Part shown: piece after piece, positions 41,345 through 49,700 of the stretch | Position numbering within the stretch: position 1 is the first letter of the stretch | How the letters are laid out: every line of letters begins with the position of its first letter | DNA from: JAFAXD01 sp963833605 | GTDB taxonomy: Bacteria > Pseudomonadota > Alphaproteobacteria > Rhizobiales > Xanthobacteraceae | Assembly (NCBI GenBank): GCA_963833605.1 | Contig: CAWHYZ010000011.1 | Coordinates: 124,001 to 188,000, forward strand | Length of the DNA: 64,000 nucleotides | Direction of reading: 5' to 3' | Made by a program: the position numbers and the translations under genes | Notes under the pieces: generated by a model | The model's input: the letters and a program-made list of their open reading frames with translations, nothing else | The model's database searches: none | Told to the model about the DNA's origin: nothing

Positions 41345-41419
41345 CTAGTGTCTCGATTCCGAAGTTCGCCACACCTTACAGCGCGCCCGACGCGAACTTC
41401 GAAATCGAAAGGACACTAG
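41345..41419. repeat. CTAG-bounded palindromic element, type E, second copy
   Basis: CTAGTGTCTCGATTCCGAAG, TTCGC ... GCGAACTTCGAAATCGAAAG, GACACTAG. Same arms as at 22607 with three or four substitutions and an unrelated loop, 8 bases after the MEMO-AMMECR1 stop. Confidence 0.9.
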
Positions 41420-41521
41420 CAGCTCTTGATTCTAGTGCCCCTTTTTGACCCGAAGTCCACATTCGGATTCGCAGCAAGTGTGTGCGAACTCCGGTAATAA
41501 TAATGAAGCGGGAGGAAAGCG

Positions 41522-41926
41522 ATGAACGACCAACCCGTCGGCGCCAGGACCGAGCCGACCGAGGGCCAGACCAAGATCGTCAACGTCAAGGACATGCCGT
41601 GGCAGGATGCCAAGACACCCGGAATCAAATTCAAGGTTCTCTACCGCGACCCGACGACCGGCGCGTCCACCATGTTGTTGAAGTTCGAACCCGGTGCACA
41701 AACGCCGCTGCACGAGCATACCGGCCTTGAACAGACGTTCGTGATCGACGGCGAACTTGAGGATCACGACGGCAAGGTCGAAGCCGGCAACTTCGCCTGG
41801 CGGCAGGCGGGCAGCGTGCATCAGGCGCATTCCGGAGCGAGGGGCTCGCTGCACCTCTCGTTCTTCTCGCGACCCAACCGCATGCTCGACGGCTCTGAGG
41901 ACGATCTGGCGCCGGCCAAGGAGTAG
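41522..41926 (+). CDS. Cupin (ChrR-like) protein
   Basis: 134 residues: MNDQPVGARTEPTEGQTKIV, VKDMPWQDAKTPGIKFKVLY, then cupin motif 1 EPGAQTPLHEHTGLEQTFVI (H-x-H...E) and DGELEDHDGKVEAGNFAWRQ, AGSVHQAHSGARGSLHLSFF. The W-x-P-x-x-x-G-V-x-x-K-x-L-Y start is the ChrR/acetylacetone-cleaving cupin type. GGGAGGAAAGCG precedes the ATG. It is the first gene of a transporter operon, eight bases before the ABC ATPase ATG. Confidence 0.8.
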   Translation: MNDQPVGARTEPTEGQTKIVNVKDMPWQDAKTPGIKFKVLYRDPTTGASTMLLKFEPGAQTPLHEHTGLEQTFVIDGELEDHDGKVEAGNFAWRQAGSVHQAHSGARGSLHLSFFSRPNRMLDGSEDDLAPAKE

Positions 41927-41933
41927 CCGCCTT

Positions 41934-42728
41934 ATGTCGGCAGACCGCGAGGCCGCGATCGTCGCGCGCCAGGCGACGAAACTATTTCTCGACGGCGCGG
42001 TCGTTGCCTTCCGCCAGCTTTCACTCGCGGTCGCACCGCAGGAGATCCTGTGCGTGGTCGGACCGTCAGGCTGCGGCAAGACAACCTTTTTGCGTAGCAT
42101 CGCCGGGCTCACGAGCTTGAGCTCCGGCGAGATTCTCATCGGCGGCAAGCCGGTGACCGGGCCGCCCGACGGGGTCGCCATGGTGTTTCAGCATTTCGGC
42201 CTGCTGCCCTGGAAAACGGTGTACGACAACGCTGCCTTCGGCCTCGCCATGGCGCGCGCGCCCGCGGCCCACATCAGGGCGCGGGTGCAGCACTATCTCG
42301 ACCTCGTCGGCCTTGTCGGTTTCGAGCAGCACTATCCGTATCAGCTTTCCGGCGGCATGCAGCAGCGCGTCGGCCTGGTGCGCGCGCTGGCCGTCAACCC
42401 CTCGATCCTGCTGATGGACGAGCCATTCGCCGCCCTCGACGCGCAGACCCGCGAGATCCTGCAGGCGGAATTGCTGGCGCTGATGCAGCGCCCCGACGAA
42501 CGCAAGACCATGGTGTTCATCACCCATTCAATCGACGAGGCGATCCTGCTCGGTGACCGCATCGCCGTGATGACGGCGCGCCCGGGCCGCATGAAGGAAA
42601 CGATCGCGCTGCCATTCGGCCGCCCGCGCGATGTCGAAGCGGTGCGCGCCGACCCGCGCTTTGCCGAACTGCGCGCCCATATCTGGCACGAGCTGCAAAA
42701 CGCGCGGCCGGCGCGAGCGGTCGCATGA
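41934..42728 (+). CDS. NitT/TauT-type ABC transporter ATPase
   Basis: 264 residues from ATG 41934. Walker A GPSGCGKTTFL, Q-loop MVFQHFGLLPWKTVYDNAAF, signature LSGGMQQRVGLVRALAV, Walker B SILLMDEPFAALD, H-loop FITHSIDEAILLGDRI. The LLPWKTV motif places it with nitrate/sulfonate/taurine importers. Its TGA overlaps the permease ATG (ATGA). Confidence 0.9.
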   Translation: MSADREAAIVARQATKLFLDGAVVAFRQLSLAVAPQEILCVVGPSGCGKTTFLRSIAGLTSLSSGEILIGGKPVTGPPDGVAMVFQHFGLLPWKTVYDNAAFGLAMARAPAAHIRARVQHYLDLVGLVGFEQHYPYQLSGGMQQRVGLVRALAVNPSILLMDEPFAALDAQTREILQAELLALMQRPDERKTMVFITHSIDEAILLGDRIAVMTARPGRMKETIALPFGRPRDVEAVRADPRFAELRAHIWHELQNARPARAVA

Positions 42729-43582
42729 GCGTTTCGGCCGAGGACCGCGCGCTCGCGCCCCTCGCCGGCGACGACGCCGAGCGCTCGCGCGTGCAGGCGA
42801 TTGCGGCCCAGCGCCGGCGGCGACGCGCGGTCGCGATCATTCTCATTCGCCTCACATCACTGATCGTCGTGCTGGCGGCGTGGCAGTGGTTCGGCGCCGA
42901 TATCAATCCAGCCCTGTTCACGACGCCGAGCGCGGTAGCCCGCGCCGCCGTCGTCATGATCGGCAGCGGGGAACTGTGGAACTATCTGTGGCCGAGCCTG
43001 ATCGTGCTGGCGATCGGGCTCGCGCTCGCTTCGATCATCGGCATCGCGGTCGGCCTGGTGCTGGCGCGGTTCTGGGTGATCAACGTCGCGTTCGGCGTCT
43101 ACATCACGTTTCTCTACTCGATCCCGACGGTGGCGCTGGTGCCGCTGATCGTACTGTGGGCCGGGTTCGAGACCACCGCCAAGGTGATCATTCTGTTCCT
43201 GTTCGCGTTCTTCCCGATGGCGATCAATACCTATCAGGGTGTCAAGAACGTCGACCCGCGGCTGATCGAGGTCGGGCGCGCATTTCGCTGCAGCGAGGGC
43301 CAGCTGTGGGCCAACATCGTGCTGCCGGGCGCGCTGCCGTTCATCGTGACCGGCTTGCGCCTTGCGGTTGGTCGCGGCCTGATCGGCATGGTGCTCGCCG
43401 ACCTCTACACCGCGGTGTCCGGCATCGGCTACCTGATCGTGCGCGCCGCCGGCACCTATCAGGTCGACAAGATGTTCGTGCCGATCATGACGCTCGGCGT
43501 TCTCGGCGTCGTGCTCACCGCGCTCCTGCGCGTGCTGGAGCTCAAGGTCGCGCCCTGGACCGCCGCGGATCGGCACGACTGA
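42725..43582 (+). CDS. NitT/TauT-type ABC transporter permease
   Basis: 285 residues, six helices: IILIRLTSLIVVLAAWQWFG, WPSLIVLAIGLALASIIGIA, GVYITFLYSIPTVALVPLIV, LFLFAFFPMAINTYQGVKNV, with the EAA loop EVGRAFRCSEGQLWANIVLP, GALPFIVTGLRLAVGRGLIG. Inner-membrane half of the importer encoded by the preceding ATPase and the binding protein at 43806. Confidence 0.9.
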   Translation: MSVSAEDRALAPLAGDDAERSRVQAIAAQRRRRRAVAIILIRLTSLIVVLAAWQWFGADINPALFTTPSAVARAAVVMIGSGELWNYLWPSLIVLAIGLALASIIGIAVGLVLARFWVINVAFGVYITFLYSIPTVALVPLIVLWAGFETTAKVIILFLFAFFPMAINTYQGVKNVDPRLIEVGRAFRCSEGQLWANIVLPGALPFIVTGLRLAVGRGLIGMVLADLYTAVSGIGYLIVRAAGTYQVDKMFVPIMTLGVLGVVLTALLRVLELKVAPWTAADRHD

Positions 43583-43613
43583 TCTTGCCCGGGTCGATCG
43601 CTCCCCGTTCTCC

Positions 43614-43752
43614 CATGTCATGGCCCGCGAGGGGCCGAAGGCCCCGAAAGCGGGCCACCCAGTAATCACCGACGCTCAGGTGTCGCGCCGACGTGCCTTA
43701 CGCACCATTCTGTGTTTACTAGGTTGCCCGCTTTCGCGGGCAATGACGCCGG
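43614..43752. repeat. Family A palindromic repeat
   Basis: CATGTCATGGCCCGCGAGGG, GCCGAAGGC, GAAAGCGGGCCACCCAGTAA ... TTGCCCGCTTTCGCGGGCAA, TGACGCCGGGGG. Splits the transporter operon between permease and binding protein. Confidence 0.8.
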
Positions 43753-43805
43753 GGGTTTGTCCGGGCTACAGTGGCCAAACCAAAAATTCATCCGGGAGGA
43801 CGTTC

Positions 43806-44825
43806 ATGCGCGGCGCAGCGTTACTGACAGCTGTTGCGGCCTTGTTGCTGGTCGAGGGCACGGCCTTCGCACAGCAACCCTGTACGACGCCGCGCAAGGT
43901 CAATGTCGGGGTTGCGGTCGCGCCGCCCAACGTTGTGCATACCGCCCCCTACGTCGCCAAGGCGCTCGGCTTTTTTGCCAAGCACTGCGTCGACGCCAAC
44001 ATCATCCAGTTCGACGGCGGCGCCGCCGGAACGTCGGTCACCGCGGTGGGCCAGGGCACCGCGATTTCCAACCTGCCGGATTCGGCGATCGCCCAGGGGC
44101 TCAAGGCCCGCCAGGTTTGGGGCCTCGCGCCGCGCCCCCCGCAGGCCTACGTGGTGCCGGCCGAGGTGAAGACGGCCGCCGATCTCAAGGGCCGGCGCCT
44201 GTCCGCGGCGGGTGGCGTCGGCGGCCTCAACTGGCTGCTCGGCCGCGAGGTGCTGCGCTCGGCCGGCCTGAAGGTCGAGGACGCGCAGTTCATTTCCCAG
44301 GGCACCGCCGGCCGCCTGCCGGGTTTCGTCGCCGGCCAGATCGAAGGCGTGGCGCTGCATCCCGAGGACGTCTACCTGGTGCAGAAGCAGAAGCCGGGCG
44401 CCCACGTGCTGATCATGATCGCCGACCTGATGCCGATGTACGCGTTCAATCATTACGGCGCCGCCGACGCCATGATTGCCAAGGATCGCGACCTCGTGCG
44501 CGATACGATCGCGGCGATGATCGAGGGCAACCGCGCGATCTACCGCGACAAGGACAAGGTGATCCCGATCATCATGGAGGCGACGCAGAAGCCCAGAGAG
44601 GCGGTCGAGTACGCGGTCGACGTGCTGACCAAGAACTGCATCTTGTCGGTCAACGAAGGTTTCGTGCGCGTGCGCACCGAGTGGACCCATCAGAACAATA
44701 TCGACAACGGCGATATCCCGCCCGAGAAGAAACTTAACTTCGACCAGATCGCGGATTTGAAGCTCGCCTCCGATGCGGTCAACGCCGCCGGCGGGCACAC
44801 CACCATCAACAACTGCAAGGATTAA
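43806..44825 (+). CDS. ABC transporter substrate-binding protein (NMT1/SsuA-like)
   Basis: 339 residues. Signal peptide MRGAALLTAVAALLLVEGTA, FAQQ; then NVGVAVAPPNVVHTAPYVAK, ALGFFAKHCVDANIIQFDGG, TSVTAVGQGTAISNLPDSAI, and KTAADLKGRRLSAAGGVGGL. The APYVAK-LGFF-K and AA-DLKGKR motifs are those of NMT1/THI5-type binding proteins for nitrate, sulfonates, thiamine precursors or aromatic acids. GGGAGGACGTTC precedes the ATG. Ligand unknown. Confidence 0.85.
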   Translation: MRGAALLTAVAALLLVEGTAFAQQPCTTPRKVNVGVAVAPPNVVHTAPYVAKALGFFAKHCVDANIIQFDGGAAGTSVTAVGQGTAISNLPDSAIAQGLKARQVWGLAPRPPQAYVVPAEVKTAADLKGRRLSAAGGVGGLNWLLGREVLRSAGLKVEDAQFISQGTAGRLPGFVAGQIEGVALHPEDVYLVQKQKPGAHVLIMIADLMPMYAFNHYGAADAMIAKDRDLVRDTIAAMIEGNRAIYRDKDKVIPIIMEATQKPREAVEYAVDVLTKNCILSVNEGFVRVRTEWTHQNNIDNGDIPPEKKLNFDQIADLKLASDAVNAAGGHTTINNCKD

Positions 44826-44870
44826 GCATGTCCCGCAACAGTGGGAACCGGTTTTGCGATAAGGATATGC
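44826..44870. repeat. Family G palindromic repeat
   Basis: GCATGTCCCGCAACAGTGGG, AACCGGTTTTGCGATAAGGA, TATGC. Same core (AGTGGGAACCGGTTTT) as the other family G copies. Confidence 0.7.
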
Positions 44871-44888
44871 TCAAACAAAAGGTGTGAC

Positions 44889-46185
44889 ATGAATGATGCG
44901 CCGCGGCGGGCGCCGCTCACGTGGGACGAGTTGCGCGTGCAACTCGACGCTAACCAGCCGTTCAACACCATGCGCGGCACGCCCTATTACCGCGACGCGG
45001 TCTATGAGCAATTTTCCAAACAGGAGTATGCGCGGCGCTACGCGGCGATCCGCGAAAAGATGCGCGCCCAGGCGCTCGACTGCGTGATCGTGCCGGGAGG
45101 GCCGAGCCATTGGAGTTTTGGCGGCGGCATGCTGTGGCTGACCGGCCATTGGGAATGGCATGCGCTCTGCTGCTACGTGCTGGTGCCGCTTACCGGCGAA
45201 CCGACCCTGATCTACTCCATGGGCGGCACCCATTGCGAAGCGGTGCGGCGCGAGACCGCGGCGGCGCTCGCGGACGTTCGTTCGAAGTCGTGGCGGCCGC
45301 TACGCCGAGGTGATGGTCGAGCGCATCAAGGAGCTCGGGCTCGAGCGCGGCCGCATTGGCCTCCTCGAGATCGATCCGCGCCACGCCGACTACCTGCCGG
45401 TCAATCAATACAATGTGCTGCGCGAGAAGCTGCCGGACGCGACCCTCGTGTTCACCCACGGCTGGATCCACGAGCTGCTCTCGATCCACAGCGCCGAGGA
45501 GCTCGACTGCGTGCGCAAGGCGGGGATCCTGTGCCAGCGCGCCATGGAAGCGATGGCGGCGCGGGCGAAGCCCGGCGTCACCGAATACGAGCTGCGCGCG
45601 GCAGCGGGCGCAGCGATTCTCGAAGGCGGCGGCGACATCGATTTCCTGATCATCGGCTCGACCGCGATGGCGAACCCGGCGATGGTGTTCGGCAACCCGC
45701 GCCCATCGGCCCGCAAGCTGCAGGCGGGCGACATCATCAACATGGAGCTCGCCGCCGGCTATCGCGGCTATACCGCCCAGGTCGGCTCGCCCATCTGCCT
45801 CGGCCCGCCGACCGACATGGTGAAGCAATTCTGGGAGGAGATTACGCTCCCCGGCTATCAGCGCATGGCGGCAGAGATCAAGCCGGGCAATTCGGTCGAG
45901 GCGATTCAGACGGCGGGAAAATTCTTCCGCCAGAAGGGCGTGCAGTCGCGCCCGATCCATGCCCACGGGATCGATCTCATTACCGATGGCCCGCACGTCT
46001 TTTGCGAGCATGTCGATGCCGAACCGTTTGAGCGCACCTTCAAGCCCGGAATGGTGTTCATGGCGGAGCCGAACCCGATCACCGCCGACGGCAATTTCGG
46101 GATCTTCCTCGGCCACACCTATATCGTGACCGCGACCGGCCACGAGATCGTCGACCAATGGCCGCTGGAGCTGGTGGTGGTGTAG
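44889..46185 (+). pseudogene. M24-family (Xaa-Pro dipeptidase-like) protein, frameshifted
   Basis: ATG 44889: MNDAPRRAPLTWDELRVQLD, FNTMRGTPYYRDAVYEQFSK, ALDCVIVPGGPSHWSFGGGM, LWLTGHWEWHALCCYVLVPL. Near 45290 the frame is lost (RSKSWRPL) and the rest, RYAEVMVERIKELGLERGRI through the pita-bread C-domain (GDIINMELAAGYRGYTAQVG, IHAHGIDLITDGPHVFCEHV, FKPGMVFMAEPNPITADGNF) to ELVVV, is in the adjacent frame. One base explains it. The metal ligands of classical M24 peptidases (two Asp, His, two Glu) are only partly evident, so even the intact form might not be a peptidase. Members are often encoded beside ABC importers. Confidence 0.7.
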
Positions 46186-46266
46186 GCATGTCGCGGTCGC
46201 GGCCGCGCGCACCACCACGGGCAACGCGCTGCGCCCAGGGCGAGACCGTCAAGTGCGGGACATCAC

Positions 46267-46280
46267 TTGATCCAGCGCAA
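46267..46280 (+). promoter_or_regulatory. FixK/FNR-type box upstream of hemA
   Basis: TTGATCCAGCGCAA fits the FixK2-type pattern TTG(A/C)-N6-(T/G)CAA. It lies 95 bases before the hemA ATG. In Bradyrhizobium the hemA gene is known to respond to low oxygen through such a box. Confidence 0.55.
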
Positions 46281-46375
46281 AGCGCCAAATGGCCGCATCG
46301 CCAATAACGCCTCGACAAGCCCCGTGGAACTCTTCTAAAAATGGGCGCCTCGGCCAGCGGGAAGGGAAGTAACGT

Positions 46376-47602
46376 ATGGATTATCAAGCTTATTTTGCCG
46401 AAGCGCTGGCCAAGCTGCGAGACGAACACCGCTACCGGGTGTTCGCCGATCTCGAGCGCCATGCCGGCCGCTTCCCGCGCGCCAAATGGCATTCCCCGCA
46501 GGGGCCGCGCGATATCGTGATCTGGTGCTCGAACGACTACCTCGGCATGGGCCAGCATCCCAAGGTGGTCGGCGCCATGATCGAGACCGCGACCCGCATG
46601 GGCACTGGCGCGGGCGGAACCCGCAACATTGCCGGCACCAACCACCCGCTGGTGGAGCTTGAGCGCGAACTCGCCGACCTGCACGGCAAGCAAGCCGCCC
46701 TAGTGTTCACGTCGGGCTACATCTCCAATGAGACCGGCATCTCGACGCTCGCCAAGCTGCTCCCGAACTGCCTGATCCTGTCGGACGCCCTCAACCACAA
46801 TTCGATGATCGAAGGCGTGCGCCAGTCGCACTGTGAGAAGCAGATCTTTCGCCACAACGACATGGCGCACCTCGAAGCGCTGCTGCGCGCCGCCGGCAAC
46901 CGGCCGAAGCTGATCGTGTTCGAGAGCCTCTATTCCATGGACGGCGACGTGGCCCCGACCCGGGCGATCTGCGCGCTGGCCGAACGCTACCAGGCGATGA
47001 CCTATATCGACGAGGTGCACGCGGTCGGCATGTACGGGCCGCGTGGCGGCGGGATCGCGGCGCGCGACGGGACGATGGATCGGATCGACGTGATCGAAGG
47101 GACGCTCGCCAAGGCATTTGGATGCCTCGGCGGCTATATCGCTGGCTCTGCCAAGCTGATCGACGCGGTGCGCTCCTATGCGCCCGGCTTCATCTTTACC
47201 ACCGCATTACCGCCGGCGGTGTGCGCGGCCGCAACCGCCGCCATCCGCCACCTCAAGGCGTCCGACTGGGAGCGCGAGCGCCACCAGGATCGCGCCGGCC
47301 GCACCAAGGCGGTTTTGACCGCCGCCGGCCTGCCGGTCATGGCGAACGATACCCACATCGTGCCGGTGTTCGTCGGCGATCCGGAGCGCTGCAAAGAAGC
47401 GAGCGATCTTCTGCTCGAGCGGCATGGAATTTACATCCAACCGATCAACTACCCGACCGTCGCCAAGGGTAGCGAGCGGCTGCGGATCACGCCGTCCCCC
47501 TATCACGACGACGCGCTGATCAACGAACTGGCCGAGTCGCTGGTCGACGTATGGGAGGAACTCGCCCTGCCGCGCAACCCGCGGGCGCTAGCGGCCGAGT
47601 GA
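46376..47602 (+). CDS. hemA: 5-aminolevulinate synthase
   Basis: Condenses glycine and succinyl-CoA to 5-aminolevulinate, the first step of haem and bacteriochlorophyll synthesis in alphaproteobacteria (C4 path). 408 residues, normal length. MDYQAYFAEALAKLRDEHRY, RVFADLERHAGRFP; WCSNDYLGMGQHPKVVGAMI; GTGAGGTRNIAGTNHPLVEL; SDALNHNSMIEGVRQS; FESLYSMDGDVAPTRAICAL; YIDEVHAVGMYGPRGGGIAA; the PLP lysine is about K245 in EGTLAKAFGCLGGYI; C-terminus TPSPYHDDALINELAESL. GGGAAGGGAAGTAACGT precedes the ATG. Monocistronic, with a FixK-type box upstream. Confidence 0.97.
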   Translation: MDYQAYFAEALAKLRDEHRYRVFADLERHAGRFPRAKWHSPQGPRDIVIWCSNDYLGMGQHPKVVGAMIETATRMGTGAGGTRNIAGTNHPLVELERELADLHGKQAALVFTSGYISNETGISTLAKLLPNCLILSDALNHNSMIEGVRQSHCEKQIFRHNDMAHLEALLRAAGNRPKLIVFESLYSMDGDVAPTRAICALAERYQAMTYIDEVHAVGMYGPRGGGIAARDGTMDRIDVIEGTLAKAFGCLGGYIAGSAKLIDAVRSYAPGFIFTTALPPAVCAAATAAIRHLKASDWERERHQDRAGRTKAVLTAAGLPVMANDTHIVPVFVGDPERCKEASDLLLERHGIYIQPINYPTVAKGSERLRITPSPYHDDALINELAESLVDVWEELALPRNPRALAAE

Positions 47603-47782
47603 CCGAGTTTCTGGCGACGATGTCCCTGACTAGACGGACGCCAGCAACCATTTGATTCCAGAGCAACTTTGGATTTGGCGCGGGAGTACCGCGGCCCGGG
47701 TGCTGGCAACGGATTTAAAGTCACACTTGGGACATAGGCTGCCGATAGCTTCCTGGGCCTAGGGCCAACCAGGGAGCTTTAC

Positions 47783-48301
47783 ATGAAGACACCTTTCTAT
47801 TTTGCGCTTGCGATCGCGGCCTCGATCAGCACGGCCGCGTTCATGACACCCACCTTTGCGCAGGCGCCGCAGCAACAGCAACAGATGCAGGGCCAGGCCG
47901 ACGAAGAAAAGGACGCATCACCTTCCGACAGAGCCGCATTTCTCAACGCCCGTATCGCGGCGCTGAAAGCGGTGCTCGCACTCACGACCGACCAGGAGAA
48001 GCTGTGGGCGCCGGTTGAGACAGCGATCCGCGATGCTGCGAAAGAATCGGCGGAACGCATCAACAAGCTGCATTCTGGGCCGGAGCCAACCAACGTCTTT
48101 GAACTGCTCAACGCCGTTGCCGATCAAGAAATCGCGCGCGCCCAGGCATTGAAAAAATTCGTGGCGGCGGCGCAGCCGCTGGTGGCCTCACTCACGCCCG
48201 AGCAGAAGCGCCGGATACCGAGCTTCCTCGGAGTTGGGCAAGCGGAGGGCCGCGCCCCCGGCAGCGCCGAGCTCTGGATCTTCGAGGACGAAGCGGATTA
48301 A
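47783..48301 (+). CDS. LTxxQ-motif periplasmic protein (Spy/CpxP-like)
   Basis: 172 residues. Signal peptide MKTPFYFALAIAASISTAAF, MTPTFAQ; a Gln-rich linker; then AAFLNARIAALKAVLALTTD, QEKLWAPVETAIRDAAKESA, KKFVAAAQPLVASLTPEQKR, RIPSFLG. LTTDQ and LTPEQ are the two paired motifs of the Spy/CpxP superfamily (periplasmic ATP-independent chaperones or envelope-stress sensors). A GC hairpin (GTCCCCGCGCG / CGCGCGGGGAC) follows the gene. Confidence 0.8.
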   Translation: MKTPFYFALAIAASISTAAFMTPTFAQAPQQQQQMQGQADEEKDASPSDRAAFLNARIAALKAVLALTTDQEKLWAPVETAIRDAAKESAERINKLHSGPEPTNVFELLNAVADQEIARAQALKKFVAAAQPLVASLTPEQKRRIPSFLGVGQAEGRAPGSAELWIFEDEAD

Positions 48302-48362
48302 TTTGTTGAATCACTGCGACCGTCCCCGCGCGCAAGCGCGCGGGGACATTCTCCATTAAGCG

Positions 48363-49370
48363 CTAATCCTCCAACGCGTCGCGCGCGGTGTCGAGCGGCT
48401 CCGGCAGCTCATGGTGATGCGGCTTCTGGCCGAGGCGTTCGGTGAGGTGCACACCGAACGGGAGCGCCACCGATACCACGATGATGCGCGTCAGGTGACA
48501 GGCGCCCACGAACACCGGATCGGCGTGCAGCGCGATCGCAAGGATCATCATGGCGTCGACCGCTCCGGGCGCGTAGGACACCACGAGATCTGACATGCGC
48601 ACCGAGGTCGCGAGCGCGGCCAGCACCACGAACCCCAGCAACACGCCAACCGCGACCGCGAGCGAGCCGAGCGAAGCGGCCAGATAATGCAGCAACGTGC
48701 GGAACGGCGTGTTGGCGAAGCGTGAGCCGTTGACGGCGCCAAGCCCGATCATCGCCATGTTGGCGAACCAGCCCGGTGGGCGCAGGTCGATGAAGCCGCT
48801 GCCGTGCAGGAGCGCCGACACCACCATCGGCCCGAAGAAGAAGCCGCCGGAAAATCCGATCCGATAAAGCCCAACCGCGGCCGCCACCGCGGCGCCGACC
48901 AGCAGCGCGGCCTGCCACGGTGCATCCATCACACCGGGCCCCGACACTGGAAACTGCGCCGGCCCAGCGAGCCCGAAGATGATCAGCACAACCGGCACGC
49001 CGATCGTGGTTGCGATCGCCCGCACGGTCTGCACCACCACGATGCCGCGCAGGTCGGCGTCGCGGTCGACCGCCATCACCACGACCTGCGACAACGCACC
49101 AGGGACCGCGGCGAACAGCGCGGTCTGTGCCCCCCAGCCGTGCACCCGGATGAGGTAGAACGACGCCACCACCGTGGTGACCAGCATCGCGACCGCGATC
49201 AACGCAATGCTCAGCGGCCAGGTCAGCATTCCGTGCACGGTGTCCGGGCTCGCTATGCCGCCGACCGTGATCCCGAGCGCAATGAAAAAGGCCCGCGCCA
49301 ACAGGGTCGGCATGTACATCGGCCGACCCGCGAGCGCCGCGGCTGCAACTGCCACCATGGCGCCAGCCAT
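48363..49370 (-). CDS. AbrB/DUF-type (ammonia monooxygenase-like) membrane protein, damaged 5' end
   Basis: 335 residues from ATG 49370: about nine helices (MPTLLARAFFIALGITVGGI, PLSIALIAVAMLVTTVVASF, ALFAAVPGALSQVVVMAVDR, LLVGAAVAAAVGLYRIGF, APGAVDAMMILAIAL, ITRIIVVSVALPF). The PG-A-LS/PGA-DA pair in the two halves is the AbrB-type transporter signature (putative regulators or transporters of abrB). Homologous sequence extends upstream in frame (SAKPLPLAETLLVACAGGFL, FDLARFPAGW) to a TGA near 49470 without a start codon, while a GTG sits in the next frame; the 5' end therefore looks frameshifted. Confidence 0.65.
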   Translation of the reverse strand: MAGAMVAVAAAALAGRPMYMPTLLARAFFIALGITVGGIASPDTVHGMLTWPLSIALIAVAMLVTTVVASFYLIRVHGWGAQTALFAAVPGALSQVVVMAVDRDADLRGIVVVQTVRAIATTIGVPVVLIIFGLAGPAQFPVSGPGVMDAPWQAALLVGAAVAAAVGLYRIGFSGGFFFGPMVVSALLHGSGFIDLRPPGWFANMAMIGLGAVNGSRFANTPFRTLLHYLAASLGSLAVAVGVLLGFVVLAALATSVRMSDLVVSYAPGAVDAMMILAIALHADPVFVGACHLTRIIVVSVALPFGVHLTERLGQKPHHHELPEPLDTARDALED

Positions 49371-49556
49371 CCAGCCCGCCGGGAAGCGTGCGAGGTCGAA
49401 CAGAAACCCGCCGGCGCAGGCGACCAGCAGCGTTTCGGCGAGGGGGAGCGGTTTGGCGGACAGGCCGGAACGTCACCACACGTCCATGCCTGCGCGAGCC
49501 TGTCCCGTCAAACCATGGACAGGTATGCGCCAGTGTGATGACCTTGGCCGCTGTGA

Positions 49557-49681
49557 TTGGGGCCATCCTTCGAGACGCTCGGCCTTCGGCCTCGCCCCTC
49601 AGGATGAGGCCCGAGTTTGGACGGAGGTCCTCATCCTGAGGAGCCCGAGCGCCGCGAGGGCGTCTCGAAGGATGAGGACGT
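49557..49681. repeat. Family H palindromic repeat
   Basis: GGCCATCCTTCGAGACGCTC, GGCC ... CCCCTCAGGATGAGG and GTCCTCATCCTGAGGAGCC, GAGGGCGTCTCGAAGGATGA, GG. Two complementary halves; ends 20 bases before the kinase ATG. Confidence 0.85.
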
Positions 49682-49700
49682 TTGAGAAAGCCGCTCGGGG

